DNA from: Paraconexibacter sp040581415
Lineage (GTDB): Bacteria; Actinomycetota; Thermoleophilia; Solirubrobacterales; Solirubrobacteraceae
Direction of reading: 5' to 3'
DNA: 64,000 nt
Assembly: GCF_040581415.1 (NCBI RefSeq)
Contig: NZ_CP114014.1
Span: 4,650,001 to 4,714,000, forward strand
Positions 1 to 7,268 of this stretch are shown here, piece by piece; position 1 is the stretch's first letter; each line of letters starts with the position of its first letter. Made by a program: the position numbers and the translations under genes. The notes under the pieces are model-generated. The model ran no database searches. It saw nothing but the letters and a program-made list of their open reading frames with translations, and had not been told where the DNA came from.

Positions 1-116
1 TCGGCTGCCGCACGGTCCTTGCCCAGCGGACCGCGTACTGCCTGCACGTGATGGAGCTCGTCGAGCCGGCCGGCAAGCGCGGACGGGCGCCCCTGCACCT
101 GGCGCGTCAGGGCTGA
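1..116 (+). CDS. C-terminal end of an unidentified protein (5' end outside window)
   Basis: A reading frame entering from the left edge stays open for 37 codons (frame beginning at base 3) and ends at a TGA at 114-116. The visible tail is basic, ends in LHLARQG, and carries no motif that identifies a family. The TetR gene starts 48 bases downstream with its own -10 box, so this is probably the end of a separate gene on the same strand. It is too short for a product name, and a chance open frame cannot be excluded in such GC-rich DNA. Confidence 0.35.
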   Translation, partial: GCRTVLAQRTAYCLHVMELVEPAGKRGRAPLHLARQG

Positions 117-163
117 ACCGGGAGCTGCCTGGACGTCCCGTCGGCCGTTACGCTGGTGTCCAG

Positions 164-805
164 ATGGCCGAACCCGCCCACGACCTCGGCACCCGCCCGC
201 GGCGCACCCAGGCCGAGCGCCGGGCGACCACCCGCGCCGCGCTCCTGGACGCCGCGCTCGTGTCGCTCGTCGAGGACGGCTACGGCAGCATCACCACCCG
301 CGGCATCGCGGAGCGCGCGGGCGTCTCCCAGGGAACCCAGCAGCACTACTTCGCGACCAAGGCGGACCTCGTCGTCGAGGCGATGCGCCACGCGACCGAG
401 CAGATCGCGCACGACGTCGGGCAGCGCGTGCGGCTCAGCGCGGTCGCCGACCCCGCCCAGCACGAGGCGTTCCTCGAGGAGCTGTGGCGCGTGCACCAGA
501 GCCTGGCGTTCCGGGCCGCGCTCGAGCTGTGGATCGCCGCCCGCACCGACGACGAGCTGCGCCGGCACATGCGCGGCCTCGAGCGTGACATCGGCACGCT
601 CCTCCGCCGGACCGCTGCCCCCGTCCTGCCCGACCTCGAGCAGCGCACCCAGGTCCTGGAGCTGCTCGACGTCGCGTTGGCCGCGATCCGCGGGTTCGCG
701 ACGCTGGCGCCCGTCGTCCCGGCCGCCACGCTCGAGCGCCGCTGGGCGATCGCCCGGCCGCACCTCGCGGCCGTCCTGCGCGCCCACACCGAGACCCCCG
801 CCTGA
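164..805 (+). CDS. TetR/AcrR family transcriptional regulator
   Basis: A 213-aa TetR-type repressor. Residues about 15-65 form the helix-turn-helix: an Arg-rich lead-in (RRTQAERRATT), ALLDAAL, then the recognition part ITTRGIAERAGVSQGT followed by QQHYFATKADLV. The C-terminal ~145 residues are the helical ligand-binding and dimer domain, which is too variable to name a ligand. The start is set by a TACGCT -10 box at 149-154, nine bases upstream of the ATG, with no Shine-Dalgarno, so it looks leaderless. Its stop abuts the stop of the convergent SRPBCC gene with no base between them (TGATCA, 803-808). The target genes are not evident from the sequence. Confidence 0.9.
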   Translation: MAEPAHDLGTRPRRTQAERRATTRAALLDAALVSLVEDGYGSITTRGIAERAGVSQGTQQHYFATKADLVVEAMRHATEQIAHDVGQRVRLSAVADPAQHEAFLEELWRVHQSLAFRAALELWIAARTDDELRRHMRGLERDIGTLLRRTAAPVLPDLEQRTQVLELLDVALAAIRGFATLAPVVPAATLERRWAIARPHLAAVLRAHTETPA

Positions 806-1237
806 TCAGGCGGCGAGCAGCGCCTCGAGGCTGTCCAGCGTCCGGTCGACCCGGACGTCGAGCCAGCTCCCCAACTGGCCCGCGACCGGCTTCAGGACCA
901 GGCCGCCGACCTTGGCCTGCAGGGCGATCCGGCTGCCGCCGTCCCGCGGCTGGATCCGGAAGTCGACCTCCATGTTGGTCCGCTTGGAGCCCTTGCCCTT
1001 GAGGACGATGTGCCCGGGAAGGTCGAGCTTCGTGACCTCCCACTTGGTGTCGGCGGGGACGCCCAGGACGCGGACCTTGTGCTGGAAGGTCGCGCCGACC
1101 TTCGCCTCGGTCGGAATCGGGCCGATCCACCCCTTGTGCAGGGCGAACCACTCGGGCCAGCGGGAGAGGTCGGTGACGAGCGCCGCGACCTCGTCCGGCG
1201 TGCCGGGGACGTCGCGGGTGCGGGTGATCTCGGTCAT
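806..1237 (-). CDS. SRPBCC-fold protein (polyketide cyclase / CoxG-like)
   Basis: A 143-aa single-domain protein of the START/SRPBCC (helix-grip) type. It opens with the family pattern of a short beta strand followed by PGTPDEVAALVTDLSRWPEWF, then alternating strands, and closes with a long amphipathic helix (RVDRTLDSLEALLAA). Members bind hydrophobic ligands in a deep cavity; a specific ligand or enzyme activity cannot be read here. The start has a TAACGT -10 box at 1248-1253, ten bases upstream, and no ribosome-binding site, so it is probably leaderless. It is transcribed toward the TetR gene, and the two stop codons touch. Confidence 0.85.
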   Translation of the reverse strand: MTEITRTRDVPGTPDEVAALVTDLSRWPEWFALHKGWIGPIPTEAKVGATFQHKVRVLGVPADTKWEVTKLDLPGHIVLKGKGSKRTNMEVDFRIQPRDGGSRIALQAKVGGLVLKPVAGQLGSWLDVRVDRTLDSLEALLAA

Positions 1238-1288
1238 GGTCGGCGGGACGTTACCGGTCGGCCGACTGGCAACACCGGCGGGTGGCGC

Positions 1289-3469
1289 TCACGCCGGGAC
1301 CGCGGCCCCGTCGGCCGGGACCGGGACCTCGATCGGCACCGCCTCGACGCCGATGCCGTTCAGCCACGCGTTGCCCGACGCCACGTCCAGCGTCGCGCTG
1401 TCGTTCGGCACGAGGTCGTTGTAGCGGCCGCCGCCGGCCGCCACCGCGACCTTCCAGCCGCCCTTGTGGCCCCAGTGCTGGTTCAGCCCGACCGATCCCG
1501 GCATGACCTCGTCCGTCACGCGCGCCTCGACCTCGATCCGTCCCCAGCGCGACGCGACGGCGATCGCCATTCCGTCCTCGATCCCGCGCGCAGCGGCGTC
1601 GTCCGGATGGATCCGCAGGCGACAGCCGCGGCCGCCGGACATCAGCTTCGGGACGTTGTGCAGCCACGAGTTCTGCGAGCGCAGCTCGCGGATCGTGAAC
1701 AGGCGCAGCGGATGCTCGGCGTCGGCCGACGGCGTGGCGTGCAGCCGCGCCATCTCGCTCGTGAATACGGGGTGCTCGAGGTGGACCCGCTTGTCCTTCG
1801 TGTGGACCTTCTTGCGCAGGACGCCGGTCGCGGGGCGGTCGTGCAGCTTTATGGCGCCGTCGTGCCGCAGCAGCTTCTTGCGGCTGATCCCGCGGCGCCG
1901 CAGGCCGAAGAGGTCGCCGTCCGGCGAGACCCGCATGAAGAGGTCCACCCCGACCCACGGCGGCAGGCGGATCCCGAGGCGGCCCATCAGCTGAGCCCCC
2001 GGCGCCGGTGACGGCACCAGGCCGATGCGCCTACAGATGTCGTCGAAGATCCGCCAGTCGTCGCGCACGTCCCCCCGGGGCGTGACGATCGCATCGGTCC
2101 ATGACGCGTTCGGCACCCCGTAGTGCAGCTGGCCGAACAGCGGGAAGCCTTCGCGCTCCAGGAGCATCGTCGGCGGCAGGACGTAGTCGGCCAGGCGACT
2201 CGTCTCGGTGAGGTAGGGGTCGAGGGAGACGAACAGCTCCAGGTCGGCCAGCGCCCGCTCCATCTCGCCGGAGGCGGGCGAGGTCGTCGCCATGTTGGTG
2301 GACACGGCGACGAGCGCGCGCAGCTGGCCCTTGCCGGGCGTCAGCACCTCGCGCGGCAGGGTCGCCAGCGGCGAGGTCCCGAGGACCTCCGGAATGCCGT
2401 CCACCCGCGTGCGCCACCGGTCGTAGCCGTTCAGCTTCATGAGCTTCGTGAACTTCTCCGCGTCCAGGAACGGCTGCGGGAAGACCATGCCGCCGGGCCG
2501 GTCCAGGTTGCCGGTGACGATGCCCAGGACGTCGAGCAGGTACTTCGTCAGCGTCGAGAAGCGGCTGAGCGACGCACCGGCGCGGCCGTAGACGACCGCG
2601 GCGTCCGCGGCGGCGAGGTCGCGCGCCAGCGTCTCGATGGTGGTGCGGTCGATCCCCGTCTCCTCGGCGGCGAAGTCCAGGTCGACGTCGGCGACGAGCG
2701 CGCGCAGCGTGTGCGCCCCGGTCGTCTGCTGCCCGATCGCGGCGCGGTCCTCGAGGTTCTCGTCGAGGATCACCTTCAGCATCGCGGCGAGCAGCCACGC
2801 GTCGGAGTCCGGGCGGACCGGGACGTGCTCGTAGAGCCCGGCCGTCTCCGAGCGGCGCGGATCGACGACGACGATCCGCCCGCCGCGCTCGACGATGCCG
2901 TTCATGCGGTGGCGGATGTTGCCGATGGTCGCCATCGATCCGTGCGAGACGACGGGGTTCGCGCCGATGATCAGCGCGAACGTCGCGCGGTCGAAGTCGG
3001 GGATCGGGTTCACGAGGTTGTGCCCGTAGAGCAGCTCGCCGACGACCCAGTAGTTGTTGATGTCGACGGAGCCGGCGGTGAAGAAGTGCTTGGTCTTCAG
3101 CGCGGCGGCCATGCCGAAGGCGAACAGGAACGCCCCGTAGTTCCACCCGGTGGGGTTGCCGAGGGCGACGCCGACGGACTCGCGGCCCGTCGCATCGATG
3201 ACGCCGTTCAGGCGCCGGCCGATGTCGTCCAGTGCGACGTCCCAGCTCACGGCGGTGAACGTGCCCACCGGCTGGCGCTGCATCGGGGCGGTCAGCCGGT
3301 CTGGGTCCTCGAGGATCGCCGGGTAGAGGATGCCCTTCGGACACGCGAAGCCCTCGGAGTTCGGGTGGCTGTCGTCGGGGCGGATCTTCGTGACGCGGTC
3401 GTCCTCGACGGTCGCGACGAGCCCGCACGTCGCCTCACAGACGCCACACCAGATCTTGTGATCAGCCAT
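1289..3469 (-). CDS. Molybdopterin-dependent oxidoreductase (formate dehydrogenase / nitrate reductase-like catalytic subunit)
   Basis: A 726-aa DMSO-reductase-superfamily enzyme, expected to bind Mo or W bis-MGD and one [4Fe-4S] cluster. The N-terminus carries the cluster motif Cys8-x2-Cys11-x3-Cys15 with the fourth Cys at 43 (FACPKG). Molybdopterin domains follow, and the C-terminal ~110 residues are the dinucleotide-binding domain (RELRSQNSWLHN, LRIHPDDA). The usual Cys or SeCys metal ligand is not obvious where expected (around SVDINNYWVVGE), so the metal ligand and substrate are uncertain. The ATG at 3469 is preferred over an in-frame codon 72 bases upstream because GGGAGGG sits just before it and the upstream part runs into a palindrome. 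No electron-transfer partner is adjacent. Confidence 0.85.
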   Translation of the reverse strand: MADHKIWCGVCEATCGLVATVEDDRVTKIRPDDSHPNSEGFACPKGILYPAILEDPDRLTAPMQRQPVGTFTAVSWDVALDDIGRRLNGVIDATGRESVGVALGNPTGWNYGAFLFAFGMAAALKTKHFFTAGSVDINNYWVVGELLYGHNLVNPIPDFDRATFALIIGANPVVSHGSMATIGNIRHRMNGIVERGGRIVVVDPRRSETAGLYEHVPVRPDSDAWLLAAMLKVILDENLEDRAAIGQQTTGAHTLRALVADVDLDFAAEETGIDRTTIETLARDLAAADAAVVYGRAGASLSRFSTLTKYLLDVLGIVTGNLDRPGGMVFPQPFLDAEKFTKLMKLNGYDRWRTRVDGIPEVLGTSPLATLPREVLTPGKGQLRALVAVSTNMATTSPASGEMERALADLELFVSLDPYLTETSRLADYVLPPTMLLEREGFPLFGQLHYGVPNASWTDAIVTPRGDVRDDWRIFDDICRRIGLVPSPAPGAQLMGRLGIRLPPWVGVDLFMRVSPDGDLFGLRRRGISRKKLLRHDGAIKLHDRPATGVLRKKVHTKDKRVHLEHPVFTSEMARLHATPSADAEHPLRLFTIRELRSQNSWLHNVPKLMSGGRGCRLRIHPDDAAARGIEDGMAIAVASRWGRIEVEARVTDEVMPGSVGLNQHWGHKGGWKVAVAAGGGRYNDLVPNDSATLDVASGNAWLNGIGVEAVPIEVPVPADGAAVPA

Positions 3470-3501
3470 GCCCAACCCTCCCACACCGACGCCCTCCGCA
3501 G

Positions 3502-3555
3502 GCGCCGAGTGATAGCTGACGCGCACCCGTCCGTGCGTCATCTGTCACTCGGCGC
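3502..3555. repeat. Dispersed palindromic element, copy 1 (terminator-like)
   Basis: Imperfect inverted repeat. The left arm GCGCCGAGTGATAGCTGACG (3502-3521, continuing GCAC) pairs with the right arm GTGCGTCATCTGTCACTCGG (3533-3552, continuing CGC) across a short loop. The right arm contains the stop codon of the alpha/beta hydrolase (3545-3547). A second copy lies at 55675-55716. The position just at a gene end suggests a transcription terminator or an mRNA-protecting hairpin; there is no T-tract. Confidence 0.75.
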
Positions 3556-4369
3556 GCTGGGTGACCTCCAGGATCGTCTTCGTGACCAGCGCCGGGTCGT
3601 CGAACATCGGGACGTGGCCGACGTCCGGCAGCGTCACGAGATCCGCTCCGGGGACGCTCGCCAGCAACGGTCGGCCGTACTTCTTGAAGGGGATCGTCCG
3701 GTCCTTCTCGCTCCAGGCGACGCGGATCGGGTAGTCGGCCTGCGCGGCGGCCGGGAACGACTCGCGGCCGCCGACCCACGTCAGGAAGCTGTCGAAGACC
3801 GCGCAGCCAAGGGACTCCTCGAGCATCGCCGCGACGTCCTGCGGGGGGACGCGGTCGCCGTGGACCGCGACCGACCAGAGGGCGAGCTTGCGCACGCGCG
3901 GGGACTGCAGGCGCTTCGGCGTCAGGAACCTGCCGCCGCGGGCGTTCGCCAGACGTGCCGTCTTCATGAGCCGGATGACGCGGTCGCGGTCGCGCGGGCG
4001 GTTCCAGCCCCCGGCCGGCGACAGCGCGGTGACCGACAATGCGCGGCCGCGGCGCCCGAGCTCGAGCGACAGCCAGCCGCCGAGCGAGTTGCCGACGATG
4101 TGCGCCCGCTCGATCCCCTCGTTGTCCAGCTGCGCCTCGAGCACGTCGAGCATCCCGTCGATCGAGCCGACGAAGCCCGGATCCAGGGCGGCCGCCCCGT
4201 GGTGACCAGGCAGCGTCGGCGCGAAGACTGTGTGCTGCGCGGTCAGGTCGTCCAGCAGCGGGCGCCAGACCCGCCAGGTGCCCATGAACCCGTGCAGCAG
4301 CACGAGCGGCTCGCCGCTGCCGCCGCGGAAGCCGGTCAGGTCCCCGAGCGCCTCGTCGCTGACGGTCAT
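3545..4369 (-). CDS. Alpha/beta hydrolase (LipQ-position homologue)
   Basis: A 274-aa alpha/beta hydrolase. The oxyanion-hole strand LVLLHGF is at about 22-28, the nucleophile elbow GNSLGG places the catalytic Ser at 95, and the His is in the C-terminal DVGHVPMFDDP. It has no signal peptide, so it is probably cytosolic. Its ATG overlaps the stop of the WS/DGAT gene by four bases (ATGA), which means translational coupling. The order plsB2-plsC-WS/DGAT-hydrolase recalls M. tuberculosis Rv2482c-Rv2485c, where the fourth gene is annotated as a lipase or esterase. Likely substrates are acyl esters or lipids, but this is inferred from neighbours only. Confidence 0.88.
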   Translation of the reverse strand: MTVSDEALGDLTGFRGGSGEPLVLLHGFMGTWRVWRPLLDDLTAQHTVFAPTLPGHHGAAALDPGFVGSIDGMLDVLEAQLDNEGIERAHIVGNSLGGWLSLELGRRGRALSVTALSPAGGWNRPRDRDRVIRLMKTARLANARGGRFLTPKRLQSPRVRKLALWSVAVHGDRVPPQDVAAMLEESLGCAVFDSFLTWVGGRESFPAAAQADYPIRVAWSEKDRTIPFKKYGRPLLASVPGADLVTLPDVGHVPMFDDPALVTKTILEVTQRAE

Positions 4370-5799
4370 CCGCGCCAGACGGGCGCCGGGGCGTCCGGGA
4401 CCAGGGCCAGCACCTCCGTGAAGCCCTCGACCAGGCAGCGGCCGAACAGCTGCGGGTCCTTGATCGCCGCCGGGTCGAGGTTGACCGCCACGCAGCAGGT
4501 GTCGCCGTGGCTGATCAGCACGATCATCGCCGCGCACCCGGGCAGGGGCGCGTAGCCGTAGAAGCGCGTCACCTTCGCGCCGGCGAAGTAGGCGTCCTCC
4601 CGCAGCCCGGGGACGTTGCTCGCCTGCAGGTCGTTGGCCTTCGTCAGGCCGCCCGCCAGCTGCGCGATGACGGGACCGGGCAGGCGGGCCAGGGCCGGAG
4701 CCATCGCGCCGACGCCGTTCAGGGCGGGCTCGGAGCGGACATCCCGCACCGCCGCGCCGACGGCCTGCATCCGGGCGACGGGGTCCTTCTCGGCGACCGG
4801 CCCGGACAGGCGGGCGGCGGCGAACGCGTTGCCGCCGGCCGGGTCGCCCTCCTTGCGGATGCTGATCGGCATCGCGAACGGCATCGCCTCGATGGCGACG
4901 TCGTGCTCCTCGTGGTAGCGACGGAAGCCGCCGAGCAGCGCGGCCAGGAAGGCGTCGTTCAGCGAGGCGCCCGCCGCCTTGGAAGCGGCCCGCAGCGGCG
5001 CGAACTCGACGTCGAGCGCGCCGAACCACCAGTCGGTGCTGCGATCCGCCAGGAGCGGCGAGGGCGCGGCGCCGCTGTCGCCCAGGACCCGCTGAAGCGA
5101 CGCGACGTAGCGCGCGAGGTCACGCGCCGCCTTGTCCGGGCGCCCGAACCGCAGCAGGCGACCGGGGACCGAGGCCACCGCGCCCACCACGCCGCGGACG
5201 TCCCGCCCGGCCTGGTCGGTGACCGCCCGCACGACGGACGTGCTCCCCGCCGCGGGGAGCGGCGGCGTCTGCTTCGGCCCGGATGGCCCACGCTGGCGCG
5301 AGTGCAGCCCGGCGACGAGCTGGATCCCCGCCATGCCGTCGAGCGTCGCGTGGTGCATCTTCAGCGCGTAGACGGCCTCGCCGTCCGGGAGGCCCTCGAT
5401 CAGGACCGCCTGCCACGGCGGCTTGGCGCGGTCGAACGGCACCTTGGCGATGTCGCGCGCGCGATCGAGGGCGTCGCGCATGGTGGCGCCCTCCGGCAGC
5501 CGCACACGCCGCACGTGGTAGTCCAGGTCGAACGACGGGTCCTGCACCCAGCTGGGCTGGCCGAGCCCGGCCGGGCCGTCGACGATGCGCTCGCGGAACC
5601 GCGGCACGATGCGGGAGCCCCAGTCGTGCGCGGCGTAGAACCGCTCCCAGTCCGGCTCGCAGTCCAGGACCTCCAGGGCGAGCACCGTCGAGCTCAGCGC
5701 GGGATCGACCTCCGCCCGCCACATGATCGTCTCCAGGGCGTTGAGCCGGTCGGCCACGCCCCATTCGAAGACGCCGTCCTCGTGCGCCGTGTTGGTCAT
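4366..5799 (-). CDS. Wax ester synthase/diacylglycerol acyltransferase (WS/DGAT)
   Basis: A 477-aa WS/DGAT acyltransferase that would esterify fatty alcohol or diacylglycerol with acyl-CoA to form wax ester or triacylglycerol. The active-site motif HHxxxDG is intact as HHATLDG at 149-155. N-terminal family features (ALETIMWRAE; PRFRERIVD; DYHVRRVRLP) and the C-terminal half typical of the family are present. It overlaps the upstream HAD/PlsC gene and the downstream hydrolase by four bases each, so the three are one coupled unit. It is one of three WS/DGAT paralogues in the window (others at 9712-11202 and 50059-51537). Confidence 0.92.
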   Translation of the reverse strand: MTNTAHEDGVFEWGVADRLNALETIMWRAEVDPALSSTVLALEVLDCEPDWERFYAAHDWGSRIVPRFRERIVDGPAGLGQPSWVQDPSFDLDYHVRRVRLPEGATMRDALDRARDIAKVPFDRAKPPWQAVLIEGLPDGEAVYALKMHHATLDGMAGIQLVAGLHSRQRGPSGPKQTPPLPAAGSTSVVRAVTDQAGRDVRGVVGAVASVPGRLLRFGRPDKAARDLARYVASLQRVLGDSGAAPSPLLADRSTDWWFGALDVEFAPLRAASKAAGASLNDAFLAALLGGFRRYHEEHDVAIEAMPFAMPISIRKEGDPAGGNAFAAARLSGPVAEKDPVARMQAVGAAVRDVRSEPALNGVGAMAPALARLPGPVIAQLAGGLTKANDLQASNVPGLREDAYFAGAKVTRFYGYAPLPGCAAMIVLISHGDTCCVAVNLDPAAIKDPQLFGRCLVEGFTEVLALVPDAPAPVWRG

Positions 5800-7268
5800 G
5801 CCTTCGCCTCCGGTCGGGTTCCCGCGTAGCTGCCGGGCCAGTTCTTCAGGACGTCGAGCATCGCGTCGCGGACCTCGTCCGCGTGCGCTCCGACGGTCTT
5901 CGGCTTCCAGTCGGTGGTGACGAACGGCGGCAGGATCACGACCTCGACCCGGCCGGGCCGGATCATCTGGCCGCCGCGCGACTGCACGGTGTGGATGCCC
6001 TTCAGGACGATCGGGACGACCGGTACCCCGGCCTGCATCGCGATGTGGAACGGTCCCTTCTTGAACGGCGCGAGCCGCGGGGTCGGCGTCCGGGTCCCCT
6101 CGGGGGAGATCATCAGCGACTTGCCGCCGCGGACCGCCTCGACGACCGGCGCCAGCGCCTCGCGGGCCTTCGCGTTGTCGCTGCGGTCGATGAACGTCAT
6201 GCCGGCGAGCTGGAAGAACTGGCCGAACAGCGGCACGTTCTTCGCCTGCGCCTTGCCGACCGCCGTGAAGCGCTCGCGGATGAGCTTGGTCACCACCAGG
6301 GGGTCCATCTTCGACTGGTGGTTGAAGAGGAAGATCGCCGGCCGGTGGGACCAGAGGTGCTCCTCGCCCTCGATGACGTCCACGTCGACGCCCGCGAGCT
6401 TCAGGCTCACGTCCGTCCCCATGCCCATGCCCACGTCGGCCATCGCGCTGCGCTTGCCGGAGATCAGCCCGACACCGGCGCCGATGCTCATGGCGCCCAG
6501 CAGCCCGCCGTAGAAGGCGGCGGTGCGGGCGACGTCCTTCGGCCCGGGCAGGCCCGACGGCGGCTTCTGGCAGCGCAGCACCGGCCAGCCCCGCAGCGCG
6601 GCCTCGGCGTGCAGGTCCGGGTCCGGCTCGATCGCGGTCGCGTGCCCGACCGCCTCCAGGAAGGGGATGTCCTCGCGCCCGTTGGAGTACGCGAAGGACG
6701 ACGCGAGGTCCAGGCCCTGGGCGGCGGCGAGGTCGCGCAGGCCGCGGGCCTTCTCGGGCCCGAACAGGGGCTCACCGATCACCAGGCCGGTGATGCGGCC
6801 CTCGATGATCTCGATCTCCGTGCTGAGGACGTGCTCGATGCCGAGCTCGCGCGCCATCGGCTCGGTCTGGAAACGCATCGCGGACGACGCCAGGACCAGG
6901 GTGTGGCCCATCTCGCGGTGCGCCTCGACGAGGGCGAACGCCTCGTGGTGCAGCTTCGACGCGATCGTCCCCTTGAAGAGCTTCTCGCCGAGCGCCTCGA
7001 GCGTCGCCTCCTCCGTCCCGATCCAGGCCTCGAGCGCGAACGTGAAGAAGCTCGCGAACTCCGACGGGTCGCCGATTCCGCGGCGCGCGATCATGGCGGT
7101 GCGCGCGAGCTCGATCGGGCCCATGTCGCCCTTCTTGATCCGGTGCTCGTAGAACGCGCCCGCGGAGAAGCCCGAGATGAGCGTGCCGTCGTAGTCGAAC
7201 GCGGCCACGACCTGCGGCCCCGGGTCCGCGGCGTAGATCTTGTCCAGCAGGGCGTCAACGGTCGTCAT
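5796..7268 (-). CDS. plsC: HAD-IB phosphatase fused to 1-acylglycerol-3-phosphate acyltransferase (PlsC)
   Basis: A 490-aa two-domain protein. Residues ~18-230 are a HAD-superfamily hydrolase with motif I DYDGT (Asp25, Asp27). After a small hydrophobic linker (~250-280), the C-terminal half is an LPLAT/PlsC acyltransferase with block I NHQSKMD at 316-322 and block III PEGTR at 389-393. The expected activity is acylation of lysophosphatidic acid. The HAD half could act as a phosphatase in the same pathway, as proposed for the mycobacterial Rv2483c family. The start overlaps the end of the plsB2-like gene by 14 bases. The gene sits in the glycerolipid/wax operon between PlsB and WS/DGAT. Confidence 0.9.
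   Translation of the reverse strand: MTTVDALLDKIYAADPGPQVVAAFDYDGTLISGFSAGAFYEHRIKKGDMGPIELARTAMIARRGIGDPSEFASFFTFALEAWIGTEEATLEALGEKLFKGTIASKLHHEAFALVEAHREMGHTLVLASSAMRFQTEPMARELGIEHVLSTEIEIIEGRITGLVIGEPLFGPEKARGLRDLAAAQGLDLASSFAYSNGREDIPFLEAVGHATAIEPDPDLHAEAALRGWPVLRCQKPPSGLPGPKDVARTAAFYGGLLGAMSIGAGVGLISGKRSAMADVGMGMGTDVSLKLAGVDVDVIEGEEHLWSHRPAIFLFNHQSKMDPLVVTKLIRERFTAVGKAQAKNVPLFGQFFQLAGMTFIDRSDNAKAREALAPVVEAVRGGKSLMISPEGTRTPTPRLAPFKKGPFHIAMQAGVPVVPIVLKGIHTVQSRGGQMIRPGRVEVVILPPFVTTDWKPKTVGAHADEVRDAMLDVLKNWPGSYAGTRPEAKA

Noticed and set aside
1..163. TetR gene frame remains open to the left edge, allowing an earlier start
   Set aside because: The HTH begins normally after the ATG at 164, and a TACGCT box nine bases upstream supports that start; the upstream part has no family similarity.
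2123..4555. An 810-codon open frame on the plus strand opposite the molybdopterin enzyme and hydrolase
   Set aside because: It is antisense to two genes with clear family motifs. Its translation is low-complexity (Arg, Gly, Ala, Asp) with no domain, a usual effect of high third-position GC.
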